From Thuidium tamariscinum (lineage: Eukaryota > Streptophyta > Bryopsida > Hypnales > Thuidiaceae): a stretch of 64,000 bases of DNA. Each line of letters starts with the position of its first letter. The stretch's first letter is position 1. The stretch covers positions 8,205,598-8,269,597 of the forward strand of contig OX344756.2 of the NCBI GenBank assembly GCA_947034885.2, in the 5' to 3' direction. The translations under genes were made by a program, and so were the position numbers. The notes beneath the pieces are model-generated. The model did not search any database. It had not been told where the DNA came from and worked only from the letters and a program-made list of their open reading frames with translations. Below, in pieces: positions 1 to 11,868 of this stretch.

Positions 1-95
1 GAATCAGTCTTGAAACTACTTTGTACGACACCTTAACTCAGGCATGGAAGGAAAATAGGAAAATGAAACGATTGCTGCTCAGGTGATGCACACGG

Positions 96-3000
96 GTGTC
101 GCCTGAGCACCTCTCTACCCGGGAAACTCACATCCGATTAGACAATGTGAAAGCAGTACAACTTACCCTCGTCGTGTGTTTGTTGGGGGTGGGGTGCAGG
201 GGCCAAGAGCCGTTAATGGTGGTGTCACCTGCTGGCGTCCTCCATGCAGTGAATCCTGTGACACGGCAGACTCTATGGACATATGCATCAGGACCAGATA
301 TGGGATCTGTTCTCCGGAATACGAACGGAAAGGACAGTCAGATAATCAACTCGAGTCTGGACGTTTCCGTAGACGATGTCGAAACTGATGAGCAAATTGT
401 GTATTCCGGGCCGGATGGAAAATTATATGTTCTGGAGGGGTCACAAGTTGGGGTGAGTATCTGAGTATTCTTTATCTTTTCATTGTAATGCTAACTACAT
501 CTCAAACAATCCCCTATATAATCCACGAGCTTGTTTTTGTTAAGCTAATGTTAATGTAATAGAAGATCAGATCTATATTAATCTGATGTTCAATTACCGT
601 TAAGGTAATGCTGACTTAGTCTCTCTTTCAAAGTTGCCAACATAATTAACTTAGCATTAACTTAACGTTAGAGTCTAATGCCATTCAGAATTTTGCCAAT
701 CTACTGGAGTGAATCTTTATGATGCAAACTTCTTTGTATCATATGATAAGGGCTTTCATTGTGGGAGCTGTTGGTCAGCCGACGTGTTCCTAGCACAAGT
801 TTTTGATAGTCTTTTGTGGTAGCTGCAGCCTACTGCGGTGAATGTGAAGGATCTGCTAGCCAATACACCTCGGCACACGGATGATGGAGGAGTGGTTCTG
901 AGCACTGTAACCAGTACCGCATTCCTTCTGAACAAGGATACGGGGGCACTCATCCGCAAATTCGACCATCCCGGAAGCGTGTTGGAGAAAGCTTCTTCTG
1001 TGGCAAATGGGAAGGCCCAAACTGAGGATGCAAAGCGTTTGTTTGAACAGAACTCTGGAATCAATGGTGACGCTGAGAAGAAGGTTCCGACAGTGCTTTG
1101 TCTGAGGACCGACTATTCGGTCATCGTGCGGGAGCTTGCAACGGGTGCCGTGCGCTGGAACATCTCTTTGGCCGATATCAAAACCCTGTCGCTGGGTCAG
1201 CCTTTGGGGCAGACACCAGTGTTGGGGCCATCTGGTCGCAATAAGAATAGCGCAACTATGACACCGGGTGTTACGATGTCTTCAATGACGTCCTATGAAG
1301 CAGCTCCAATCGCTGTTTTTTCGAATACAGGTGAATTCTCTTACTGTTTATTCTTTTCCTTGCGAGTCATGCATTGTTTCTTTGGGCTTTCTATGATGTC
1401 TTCTTTCTGCGAAGTAATGTGCCTTTTTTCCTTTTACAGGGGAGTACTTATCAAATCTACTACCTGCAGCGGCTTCTGCTGTATCAGATCCTGGCAGGAA
1501 GTCTAATCCTCTCAGTGTTTTTGGTGGGCCTTCTAGTTTGCCCAGGGCGCAGATTATCCATGATAATGGGCTTATACCAGTGCTGGCCGCGGCTGCACAG
1601 GGTAGCCATACAAAAGGAGGGTTGTTGGAGCAGAATTCTGTGCCAGGTTTGGACAATAGATCTGCTGACAGGGTTCCCTCAAGGGGAGGTCATGAAATTG
1701 CTTGGGGTAGTGTTGGGGGTGTCTTGCTTTTAGTGACGGTGGTTTTGTCGTCTGTTTGGTATCTGTATAATCGTTACATCTTGGGAAGAAGAGAGGAGGT
1801 GGCGAAACCTAAGAAAGTAGGTGCTAGTAAAGGTCGCAAACGGGGCAAGAAGGGTGGCTTGATTTCCTCGTCTACTCCTAACAAGGGGCTTCTTGAGGAC
1901 GATAGCAATGACAGTCTCTACACAAAGCAAGCTGAAGATAACGTTGAAGCAGCTGGTGCTCGAGGAGTTCCCACGAACAGAAACTACGGGGAGGGAATTC
2001 AAGTAGGGCGATTGTTTGTCTCCAAGGTTGTGATAGGAGCTGGAAGCAATGGCACCAGTGTGTTTGAGGGATACTTGGGTAGTCGTCATGTGGCTGTGAA
2101 AAGACTCCTTGCTAATCATTATGACAGAGCTATGAAGGAAATTGATTTTCTTATCACCAGTGACGAACACCCAAATGTGGTCAGGTACTTTGCCATGGAA
2201 GAAACGTCAGATTTTGTATACGTAGCTTTGGAAAGATGCGCACTGAGCCTCTATGACCTCGTTGTATCTGAAAGTCAGAGGAGTTTATCGAAGAGTGCAA
2301 ACAGAGAAGAGGGTCTAAGCGATATTAAGTGTCTAAGATTGCCTAATGGAAGTGATGTGAAACTCTGGAATGACAATGGGCGGTGCACACCTCATCTACT
2401 GCAGCTGATGAGGTAATGTTAATTTTTTTCTCTTTTGTTCCTTCATCAATCTATGTCTTTAATTTTTGTTACAACTTTTATGAGGCACATGCACACTTTG
2501 TATCTTTTTCTTTTTGTCTTGGTTTATGTGATTGTTTCGATTGAAATATATTTCAGCCAATCATGTTAACAAAAAAAATTGGTGAAACAGGGATATAGTT
2601 GAAGGTTTATCCTACCTCCATTCTGTGGGAATTGTTCATCGGGATCTGAAGCCCCACAATGTTCTTGTGAGTAACCACCGCAAATTGCGAGCCAAGTTGG
2701 CTGATATGGGACTCAGCAAACATCTTGACAATGGTGCTTCATCGTATCAAGACACTGGTGTGTGCTAGATTTCTCTTTTGTCCCTCGTTTGGTTGTACGT
2801 CTCTTCTCAAACGAAAATATTGATTATTAACCCCTATGTGCCTAAAGTATCAAGAGCTGTTGCTTCCATTTCTATAGGAGTTGAGTTGAATCCTATAGGA
2901 AGCTTTAGAGGTTGCTAATTTTATCAATTGAAAGAATAAATCGTATTGGAAAATTTTGAAAGGCAAATATATGTTTTGGGATTTCCTTGAAGTGACCGTG

Positions 3001-4794
3001 AGCTTCCTAAGTGAAATTTGTAATATTGCTTTTGTGCGAGAGGGGTTTTGGAATAGTTTTATTTTAAATCCTTTCCTTGACATCAAAAATCACGTTTAAT
3101 CTGCTCTTTGAAGCCAGAAATAATAATATTGGTTGGGACGATTCTTAGTCGTTCTGCTTGAAGTCAGAATCTTGGAACTGTGATCACAAACCTCCTGTAT
3201 GGTTTATGTTGCCAAGTGCTGCTTGCTTATCATTAATGGATTGAATGTCCTTTTGTCCCTTTTTGTCTTTCTCATGTTCCCTGCTTCCATGAACACTTAG
3301 TGAGAGCTTTTCAATTCATTTTTTCTCCTCAAAGAAAGCCATTTAGTTCCATAAATTACTTCTTGACCGCAATATGGAACTGTGCAGGTAAAGGTGGGTC
3401 GGGCAGCAGAGGTTGGCAAGCTCCAGAGCAGCTCAAAGAAGGTCGCCAAACGCGGGCAGTGGATGTTTTCAGCCTTGGCTGTCTCCTCTTCTTTTGTATC
3501 ACAGGGGGGCAGCATCCTTATGGAGAACACTTCCTCCGGGATGCCAATATCGCAAATGGAACTCCAGATTTCTTCTACATTGAGGATATGCCAGAGGCAC
3601 TTCATCTGATTAAGGCACTACTTTCTCATGATCCTTCCAAAAGGTACTTTCTTTTATTGAGCTTCTCAATCTTTTCTGAGAAAGAGTTTTCAGTAGAATA
3701 TTTACATCAGCTATAAAGTAGAGTACTGGGGTACTCTTATCTGCAACGAGACCTTTACTTGACTGTGAAAATGCTTCCATGTATAGGATATTCCTATGAG
3801 TGCAGGTGTGCTGGATGTGATTAATTCCCGAGTCTTATTGAAGCTTTCAGGCCACATATTAAATAGATGATTTGTAAGCTTTTGTAGTATGCATTGCCTT
3901 GCATTTCCATATCATACGTCTTTGTGTTGCACCATAAATATCTTCTTCCTATTTTTTCTTCATGACATACCCTCAGTGTACTTAGTGCCGTTATGGACAG
4001 TCAAGAACTCAGAGCTGTTTGTTTTGTTAAGGGCTATGTCATTATTGAGAGTATCAACTGTGGCACGTGTAGGCCGGCTGCTAAGGATGTTCCGTCACAC
4101 CCTTTCTTCTGGATCAATGAAGATCGTCTCCAATTTCTGCTGAAAGCCAGTGACCGAGTGGAGCATGAAGATAGAGTGCTCGACTCAGAGTTGTTGCTTG
4201 CGTTAGAAGCTATTGGACCTGACGTATTTGGATCTTCTTGGGAGACAAAGCTAGATTCAAAGCTGTTGGATGATGGACGCCGCTATCGCAAATACAACTT
4301 CAGCAGTGTCAGGGACCTGCTCCGTATCATCCGTAACAAAAGCCATCACTTTCGGGAGCTCCCACTCGATATGCAGGTCTAGCATGTGCTTCAGTACCTT
4401 GGATCTAAACGAGTGAAAGCTGAGGGTTTAGTCTTATGTTGTGTCTTTATTTGTATGTCATCCAGTGTTTGTGATCAAATCCTCAAGATAACAAGTAGCG
4501 AAGTCTGGGTTGGTTGGTTGGTTGATTCGTGACATTTTCATTACCTCAGCAAATGCTTTACAGTCGACATAGCTTTGTTCTACTGTGATCTCATGAAGTC
4601 AACATAGAACAATTGAATTTAATGGAAGGTTTGGCTCTCTTTGGCAGGAATCATTGGGATCTCCAGAAGGCTTTGAGAGCTACTTCACTGCCAAGTTTCC
4701 CCGTCTCTTGATGGAGGTGTATGTAGTTATGTATGCCCACTGCAAGGATGAACTAGCATTCAAACGCTTTTTTGAAGTGAATGATGTAGTATAA
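96..4794 (+). CDS. IRE1: IRE1 ER-stress sensor kinase/endoribonuclease (5' end unresolved)
   Basis: This gene encodes the ER transmembrane sensor that starts the unfolded protein response by cleaving RNA. The exons I infer are 96-452, 829-1330, 1440-2412, 2591-2757, 3388-3643, 4073-4376 and 4648-4794; all junctions are GT-AG and the phases agree, giving 901 residues, close to plant IRE1 lengths. The luminal beta-propeller-like region is followed by a membrane segment (about 373-396), a basic stretch, a kinase domain (GAGSNG 486-491, Lys507, HRDLKPHN with Asp629, DMG 649-651) and a KEN RNase domain in which Tyr826, Asn840 and His844 match the known catalytic residues. DMG instead of DFG is typical of plant IRE1. 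The start is uncertain: an in-frame TGA lies at 84-86 and no in-frame ATG precedes the hydrophobic signal-like stretch, so the first exon is probably upstream of the window or the true start is hidden by an intron. The identity is secure; the 5' end is not. Confidence 0.93.
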
Positions 4795-5560
4795 GAAGCC
4801 ATTAGAGAAGAAAAAATTATTCCAGAAGAAATCATTGACATTAATGCCTCTTTTTGGCTATGAGGGGTAATTGAGCTTCCAGTGAAGGTAAGCCGCTTTT
4901 CAAACTGTATTTTAGCTTTCTCGAAGTAACCAGCTGATGTTTTTATACCCTACTTTTCCTCTGAAAAATTGCCAAATGTTTTTACGTCTTGATATCTTAT
5001 CTCATTCTGCTCGTCCGTTCTGCTGTATGAAACAGGTCGAAGTCGATGCGCAAGCGACTGCAGGGCGTGGTCCATCTCGGGCAACCTTAGCGTCTGTGAT
5101 TAGCCCTCAGTGCTACGTAAGTTCGAACCTGATCTGCTTTGTGGTTATATTTGTGGGTTTGATGTTGGATACCTTTAATCGGTAAACACACAGAACGATA
5201 TCGCTTTGGAAGTATTCACACGCTGATATAGAAGTGAAAGCACTCTGGCAGATGCTGCCTTGTCTTGTGCTTACAGTCTACCAGTGCATTAACGGATTTG
5301 ATGTTGTTGTTTTTTTTGTTTTTTTTTTGCAGAAATGAGCAGCTGAAGCTCTGATACGCTACCACTTGAACAACGTTGACACATCATGTTCAAAGGATAC
5401 GAACCGCGCTTAAAAGCAGTGCCGATTTCATCAACGACCAGTTCTTATTTGTATCATATTTAGCAAACATAGAAATCTTAGAAATTGATACAGAAAATTG
5501 TATTGGCACTCCTTGTGCGACTTCCAATACTCGAGCTGGTCTGCACTTTTACACTCGGTA
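4795..5560 (+). other. Spliced 3' untranslated region of IRE1 (inferred)
   Basis: Downstream of the IRE1 stop are convincing splice sites but no continuing reading frame. A donor (AAG|GTAAGC) lies at 4887/4888, an acceptor (AACAG|GTC) at 5035/5036, a second donor (TAC|GTAAGT) at 5116/5117, and an acceptor after a long T run (TTTGCAG) at 5332/5333. This predicts an 81-nt untranslated exon (5036-5116) and a final exon from 5333; the transcript end is not defined and 5560 is only a guess. The first inferred junction is 93 nt past the stop codon, a position that can make plant mRNAs sensitive to nonsense-mediated decay. This is inferred from splice signals only. Confidence 0.45.
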
Positions 5561-6504
5561 GTTACATCCAGGTCACTGTTTAATACTGATTTCGGATAGA
5601 TGCCAGTATTCAGTTTCTTGACTAGAACCGGAGCGAAACAAGACTCGAGCTATGAGCTTATGCATTGAAATATGGATGTTGCCTTGCGTATCTTTGGATA
5701 CAAGGGTCGTTTGTACAGTACTGGGTGAATTATTTCTCAACCACAAATCCCATCTTTTGATCATGCTTGTTCACATTAACCCAACTGTTCATGATATCTC
5801 AATATGAGTTTCAGTATGGATCAGAAATTCCGGCCTGTAGTTGGTTCAAGTCAGGTCTACAGTCGGTTCTAGTACCCTCTATCCTATCTGCAGAGGCAAC
5901 AAAAATGCACCTTATAATACACCTGAGTGCATTGTAACCAGAAACCCTGTCAAGGAGTAAAATTCTAGTGTAACAATGGTCTCTTTAGATACTGGCTTCT
6001 AGTTCCAACGTTCTCTTTAGATACTGGCTTCTAGTTCATGCTCCCACGATGTAGAGTAGTAGGGACATTCAATTATCATTTGTATGTGACGCTAATGGAC
6101 CAAAGTCACATTATTAGTGGAGACTGTAATTTTGTATTGGTCTTATTTAAAACTAGACCCCCTTCGTATGTCACGAATTTTGGACCCTCACTACTAGGAA
6201 TAGCATAAATTAGTGTAGTAGTTTGCAAAAAGAGCTTTGCAGAAGAATCATGGATTACCCAGTTGGCAACAAGCAAATACTGTGTGGCAGAAATCATGAA
6301 GTCTAAATACACAGAGCAAGAACACAAGAGATGTGACCTAAAGAAACTTCATTTGCAATGTAGAAGGTATCATTTGCACATTTGAACAAAATTAACGTTC
6401 TTTACTAGACTAAACCACACATCCAAGGCATGATTGCATCCTAAATGATGAGCTTATTCACTATAGCATGGTGTTGATACATGCTAAGGCACCACTGTGG
6501 ATGC
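5561..6504. other. Intergenic, convergent IRE1/HSP20
   Basis: Single-copy-looking sequence lies between the converging IRE1 and HSP20 genes. A short direct repeat is present around 5977-6036, where an ACGTTCTCTTTAG-like string and its flank occur twice. I see no supported gene or transposon. The 3' untranslated regions of both genes must end here, but no clear polyadenylation site can be fixed by eye. Confidence 0.4.
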
Positions 6505-7210
6505 CTACTCGGTGGAGGTTAAGGGATTGGAATCCAATACCACCGCACCGTCACTAACATCGATTTTCCGAGCCTCGGGTGTCTTCGTATTTCGCTTTGG
6601 TACAGTGACTGTCAAAGTCTCGTTGACAACCTCCGCTTTGATCTGCTCCACGTCGGAAGTCTCGGGCAGCTTGAACTTCCGCATGAAACTGCAGCTCCTG
6701 CTCGGCGTCTGCTCTTCCTGTTGGGAAGTTGAAGCAGCGGCAGCGTCTCCTTCCTTGGCGGCTTCTTCTTTGGGCTGGTCACTGTGACTGATGTACAGAA
6801 TTCGGTCGTCTTCGATCTGGATGTGCAAATCCTCCTTCTTCAGGCCTGTGTGGATCATGATTTAGCCATAGTTAGTCTATACGTACCTGCAAACAAGTTT
6901 TTTCCATGCAAGCTGCAGACGAGATCGATTCAAAACAGCTTAACCAATTTGAATGAATTGAATATGGTTTGGAGAGATGAGTACCTGGCAGACGAAGCGT
7001 GAAGATGTGTGCCTCTGGGGTCTCATCCCATTGCACTACACGAGCACTGGCTGTTGCAGAAGTGCGCTCCGCCGGCGCACAGGATTGCCTTTGCAACGGC
7101 ACTTTGACGATGACTAAATCGGTGAATAACGAAGGGCTACCGAAGCCGAACCTCGGAATACTACGCCGTCCGCATCCTCGCCCGAACCACGGTGACAAAA
7201 CAAGAGCCAT
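6505..7210 (-). CDS. Small heat-shock protein (HSP20, class I-like)
   Basis: This is an ATP-independent chaperone that binds unfolding proteins and prevents aggregation. There are two exons on the minus strand, 7210-6985 and 6845-6505, joined by a GT-AG intron that splits a Gly codon; the product has 188 residues. The alpha-crystallin domain starts with a VQWDETPEAHIF stretch, continues through LRLPGLKKEDL and ends with FMRKFKLPE and LTVTVPK, all hallmarks of plant class I cytosolic sHSPs. No targeting signal is evident, so the cytosol is likely. Two features are odd: the loop between the two halves of the domain is an Ala/Glu/Ser-rich insert instead of the usual charged linker, and the C-terminal IXI-type anchor (IDV) is followed by about 15 extra residues. 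It converges with IRE1 and diverges from the ubiquitin-S27a gene. Confidence 0.88.
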
Positions 7211-7385
7211 GATTATGCTATCAACTGAGCAACACTAATGTCGAATTTCCCCTGGCAGGCAAATGGCAGCACTGTAAGCTGAAGGAAAGTGAAGGAAATC
7301 TCAGCTTCAATTTCTTGAATTGCAGATGCAAAGACGACTGACTTACTCGAAGACGTTCAATATGAGTCCCCATGATCGCAGTGAT

Positions 7386-7394
7386 CTATTTATA
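7386..7394 (-). promoter_or_regulatory. TATA box of the HSP20 gene
   Basis: Read on the minus strand this is TATAAATAG, a canonical plant TATA box, about 176 bp upstream of the HSP20 start codon. Transcription would begin near 7355 and leave a leader of about 145 nt. The next 200 bp upstream hold many GAA and TTC half-sites (for example 7418-7580), but I could not find a perfect three-unit heat-shock element, so heat regulation is expected from the family rather than shown here. Confidence 0.6.
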
Positions 7395-7685
7395 CAGATT
7401 GGCAGAGGCCAAACGTGGAAGTCAAGTAGAATTGAAGAACGATCTGGCAGAGTCTGGATTCCTTGAGATGTTCTCTCCTAACTGAACTTCCTGAGAGGTT
7501 TCCGAACAGAGTTCTCCTCTCCGTTCTCCTATGGTCGTTGTTGTAGAGTGAAGGATGATTTTCGAAAGAAAAGCCGATGGAAGGAGCGTACGTATCTGGC
7601 ATATACTGTACCTGTTTCGCACCTCCATTTCGGACACCGACCAGTGAATAATTAGGTGGCGTGAGGAGCACGGATTCAAGAACCC

Positions 7686-7772
7686 TCCGCAAACTACCAG
7701 ATTCTTCTGCAAACTTCCAGATCCTTCTGCAAACTGCCAGATCCTTCTGCAAACTGCCAGATCTTTCTGCTG
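7686..7772. repeat. 20-bp tandem repeat upstream of HSP20
   Basis: About four head-to-tail copies of a 20-bp unit (CTTCTGCAAACTGCCAGATC and close variants) lie about 300 bp upstream of the HSP20 TATA box, within the divergent HSP20/ubiquitin intergenic region. Each unit carries a TTC (GAA on the HSP20 strand) at fixed spacing. It may be a promoter-proximal repeat or a simple expansion. Confidence 0.8.
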
Positions 7773-8238
7773 CTACTCCATGAAGCAATCCATTCTTATA
7801 AAGAAAGAGGTCGCAGATTTGAATCTGTAAACACCTTGAGATCCTGAAGTCCAAATGGAAGGTTAAGCAAATTCGACAATTTCAAGAGAAAACAATCAAT
7901 CCGTTTCGACCGCTGCTGCACAAAATCGCTGTCGAAAACCGATTGCGCTCAATTCTTCAGTAGAAGAAGTGCACGAGCTCGACAGTTTCGACTCAAGGAT
8001 TGAGGGCTGAGCGCGCACTCTGTTAAGTGTGAAACCGCGACGGTGTTTGACGAAGTTAGACGATATTTCACTGACAGTATTCAGTCGTCCAAGTTGTGGA
8101 TGTGGATGATAATCGTTGACCTAATTCCCGGACAACCTCATGGTTCTTTATAGCGGCGTGGCCCGCTTCAAGAATTCTTTTCGACCAGCACTTCGGTGAC
8201 GACGCAATTTTTTGCTGAGCTTGAGTGCGGCCTTCAAG

Positions 8239-9049
<811 letters not shown>

Positions 9050-9859
9050 TAGAGTACCGCTTGCTTCTAGGGTTGAGAGCTTGTATTTGCAGGTGCTAGC
9101 CGAGGCAGTGTATGTGAGAATCTTATTAGATGTTTCAAAACTTCTGTGGAACGAAAAAGAATTTTTCTCACGCCAAACGTCACCTGTTGTAACTCATTGC
9201 TTTGGCTTTGTGTGGGATTTCTGCTTTATTTCTCTTACACTCGTGCTTCGATCTTGGAATCTTCTTTTAGGTCTGTTACTCTCGGAGCTAGGCAATGATC
9301 TCCATTTTCATTACAAATGCCATGCAGTAGATGCTGTTAGTAATGGTCATGTGAAATCAAAAACCCAGATATGCCAGATATGACCAACCTTCAGGGTGCA
9401 TAGTTGAGCATCGCTTTGGGGTTGAGTATTTTCCTCTAGGTTTGAGATCGTGTGTGCTGGTGCCAGTCGAGGTAGTGTCTGGAAATCCTATCATTTTTCC
9501 ACGACTTTTCTGTGAAACAAAGGAGAGTATCTTGCAAAGCTGCGGCAATTTAGGTTATATCTCATTTTTGGTGTTAGAGAATCTCCAATTCTGACGCGTG
9601 AAGGATGCGCCATGACGCGTTGAGGGAGTCTTGCTGACCGAGTTGGCTTCCGCAGCTACATGCGCCAGACTATACCACTAAGCAGTGAATATTTTAAGTT
9701 TTAGGGTCAGTCGAGCGACTCGCTCCCGCAGCGGCTTTTGAGTGGCTTTTTTGGCTGCCTCCTCTGGATTTTAAGTATCTGGGGTGCCTTTGTCAGGATT
9801 CCTGTAAGCGCAGTTTAGCCCTTGAAGGACGGACTGGTGGCGAAGACAAATGGAAGAAG
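9050..9859. other. 3' flank of the ubiquitin-S27a gene
   Basis: This stretch holds the 3' untranslated region and downstream sequence. Two similar segments (about 9070-9190 and 9427-9540, each with a GTGCTRG(C/T)CGAGG(C/T)AGTGT-like start) suggest a local duplication of part of the 3' flank. I see no further gene. Confidence 0.35.
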
Positions 9860-10258
9860 GTAAAGGGGGAAGATTTTGAGTTTAAAGACAACTTATTATT
9901 TTTTCAAGGTTTATTCTATGTACCACCAGGGCTAGCTAGACTCAAAGTCCTTCAAATACGTCATGACCTTCCTACTGCGGGACACTTTGGAGTTAACAAA
10001 ATGGAAACCATGCATTTTGATACCTTCCTATTGCGGGACACTTTGGAGTGAACAAAATGAAAACCATGCATTTTGATATCGTGTGACATCACCTACTTTG
10101 AAAAAGCCAAATATATGCATTGGAAGTTAAAGTGTTGTAGAAGATCTTCCCTTTCCACCTCCCAAACCAAGGATGAAAAGTTGCATTTCTGTCCTGAAAA
10201 GAAAGATTCTTTGTCATTCAGTAGACACCAAACATTCATGGCATCGTTCAAGGGTTAG
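9860..10258 (+). pseudogene. Ty3/gypsy integrase zinc-domain fragment
   Basis: A reading frame from about 9872 encodes the lead-in to a retrotransposon integrase (LFYVPPGLARLKVLQIRHD, then AGHFGVNK), the hallmark of the His/Cys zinc-binding region at the start of Ty3/gypsy integrases. After a 56-bp tandem duplication (9967-10022 and 10023-10078) traces of the second half follow in shifted frames: a Cys-Asp pair near 10082 and a proline-rich LPFPPP near 10150. Frame breaks and the duplication show that it is dead. No LTR was found around it. Confidence 0.65.
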
Positions 10259-10299
10259 GATGTCCTAGCGAAGCTTGAATTGTCAGTTTAGTTCTTGTG

Positions 10300-10520
10300 G
10301 CTACTGGAATTGAACACATATATACATGTAGACATGTAAAATGAAATAAAAACATTGGAAATAGAAAGTACATCACACCATTGCACATGACATTCAAAAG
10401 TAAGAGAAGGAAGACAAAGGGGAAGAACACAATGCATTCACAGAAATGAAGAAAGTATTGCTCAGGAGAGTTGAACTCCGGCCATGAAGGCCTTGTCCAA
10501 ACACAGTGAGCAATCCCACT
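10300..10520 (-). repeat. tRNA-like SINE candidate
   Basis: On the minus strand the segment at 10514-10457 begins with ATTGCTCA and closes with its exact complement TGAGCAAT, forming an 8-bp stem like a tRNA acceptor stem. Inside it is GTTCAACTC, a match to the pol III B box (GWTCRANNC), in a T-arm-like hairpin. The segment is too short for a complete tRNA because the D arm is missing or collapsed. The following sequence becomes T-rich, as in a SINE body. It could instead be a tRNA pseudogene or chance. Confidence 0.3.
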
Positions 10521-10594
10521 CACCCCCAACCAAATTACTACAATGAAGAATGAACTTAGAAGCCCAAACTTGCCGCATTAATGGAAACAGACAT

Positions 10595-11570
10595 TCACAT
10601 GTCTACTCCCCGCCATGATTTCTCTTTCTCCTCGGAAGAAATTGTCTTGGTGATCAAAAATGAATCCAAAGTGAAAAACCCTTGTAAAAAAAATTTTATA
10701 CAAGTGTCCACATGTCCTCCAAGCCTATTTCGGAGTTTGGACTTCATGAAAGTTAAGGTGGAGAATATGCATTCGTCCTCCACGCTGCCGAAGACTACAG
10801 AAACAACAATCTCAGCAATCTTGATGAATTCCAACAATCTATTCAACATCAAGGCGTTTTGGCCAATACAAACCTAGACCTTTGTCAAAGGATTATCATC
10901 CTTTGGTTCTTCCATAGCACCGCCTGCATGGGACTTCATTGTTAGTTTGAACAAAGATGTCTACAACAACAAGAGGCGTCCATCGACAATGGGGTCAATC
11001 TACTGAAACTCATGCTGCTCAAGAGTACAGAAATTGACAGTGTATACAACTCCAAATTGTGACTGCAAAGTCTTCACGTGAAAAGGGAAAAGCTCATCGC
11101 AGTTGGACTAAAGCTAGTACTAAGGAAATACTATTTCAAGTACATTCATCAATTCAACTTCAGGAAAGCGCATGTTAAGTTCAAGCACCAACATTTCTCC
11201 CGCATTCCTGCATTTGACCTTTCATAGAATTGACTACCAAAGCCAAGTCAGACCTTGTCACAGACAACTTCTTCCCACTCAAGCCTTAGATGGAATGAGC
11301 GGGATGGCTGTGCCCTCCAATGTAGAAGGCCAAAGTCTCAACACCCGTATTCAAGTTAGTCACCCACTTTTGGGTGATCGAATAGGTGTGGTCATGAAGA
11401 ATGTTATGAAACATTTCAAAATGTTGTTTCTACTAAGCGGTCTCTGTGTCAATGTATATCATGTACAATTCACTTTGGTAGATCTTGACTGCAGCAATGT
11501 AATCACTCACAAACACATTGTTAGATTGTGCAAATTTCATGAGAGAATTCATAGAATCCAACAAAGGCAT
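10595..11570 (-). pseudogene. hAT-type transposase, C-terminal half (broken)
   Basis: The minus strand encodes the C-terminal part of a hAT-superfamily transposase. The dimerisation signature appears as SVEDECIFSTLTFMKSKLRN at about 10780-10720, preceded by NRLLEFIKIAEI. Farther upstream on this strand are ELNMRFPEVELMN, then, near 11573-11430, SLMKFAQSNNVFVSDYIAAV. Frameshifts and stops break the frame throughout. At 11570 the coding sequence stops exactly where element A begins; the upstream part resumes at 16585. Both halves therefore belong to one transposase gene disrupted by A. Confidence 0.75.
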
Positions 11571-11868
11571 TTGTGAGCCCTCAAGTTGGCACTCGGAACT
11601 TAGGGTCCATTTTTTGCAAATGTTTTGCGAAATTCAGTTTAAATATGCAAGAAAAATATATAAAAAGAGTGTTAGGAGAGTTTTGGTAATAGTCTCTACC
11701 AAAATGGTGAAGAACCATCTTAGAAGATGAAAAATTCCTAATTCAAGGAATTTTCATCATTCGAAGTCTTAGAAGTGAGTCTGAGAGAATATTTAGTAAT
11801 TTTGAGAGGTATGAGAGAATGAGAGTTAGCTAGTCCTAGTGTCTGTATGTGCAAAATCAACCTCTTAA

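Noticed and set aside
83-198. Possible intron from CAG|GTGATG to GTGCAG|GG that would let the ATG at 63 start IRE1.
   Set aside because: It would remove the hydrophobic signal-like stretch that IRE1 needs to enter the ER, leaving no signal peptide. Kept only as an alternative.
756-1656. Minus-strand open frames of about 100 codons opposite the IRE1 exons.
   Set aside because: They are antisense shadows of the luminal-domain exons with no similarity or splice logic.
6497-7238. Plus-strand open frames across the HSP20 gene.
   Set aside because: They are complements of well-identified HSP20 exons.
11172-11576. 134-codon plus-strand frame.
   Set aside because: It lies opposite the hAT transposase C-terminal half, which has recognisable family motifs; the plus frame has none.
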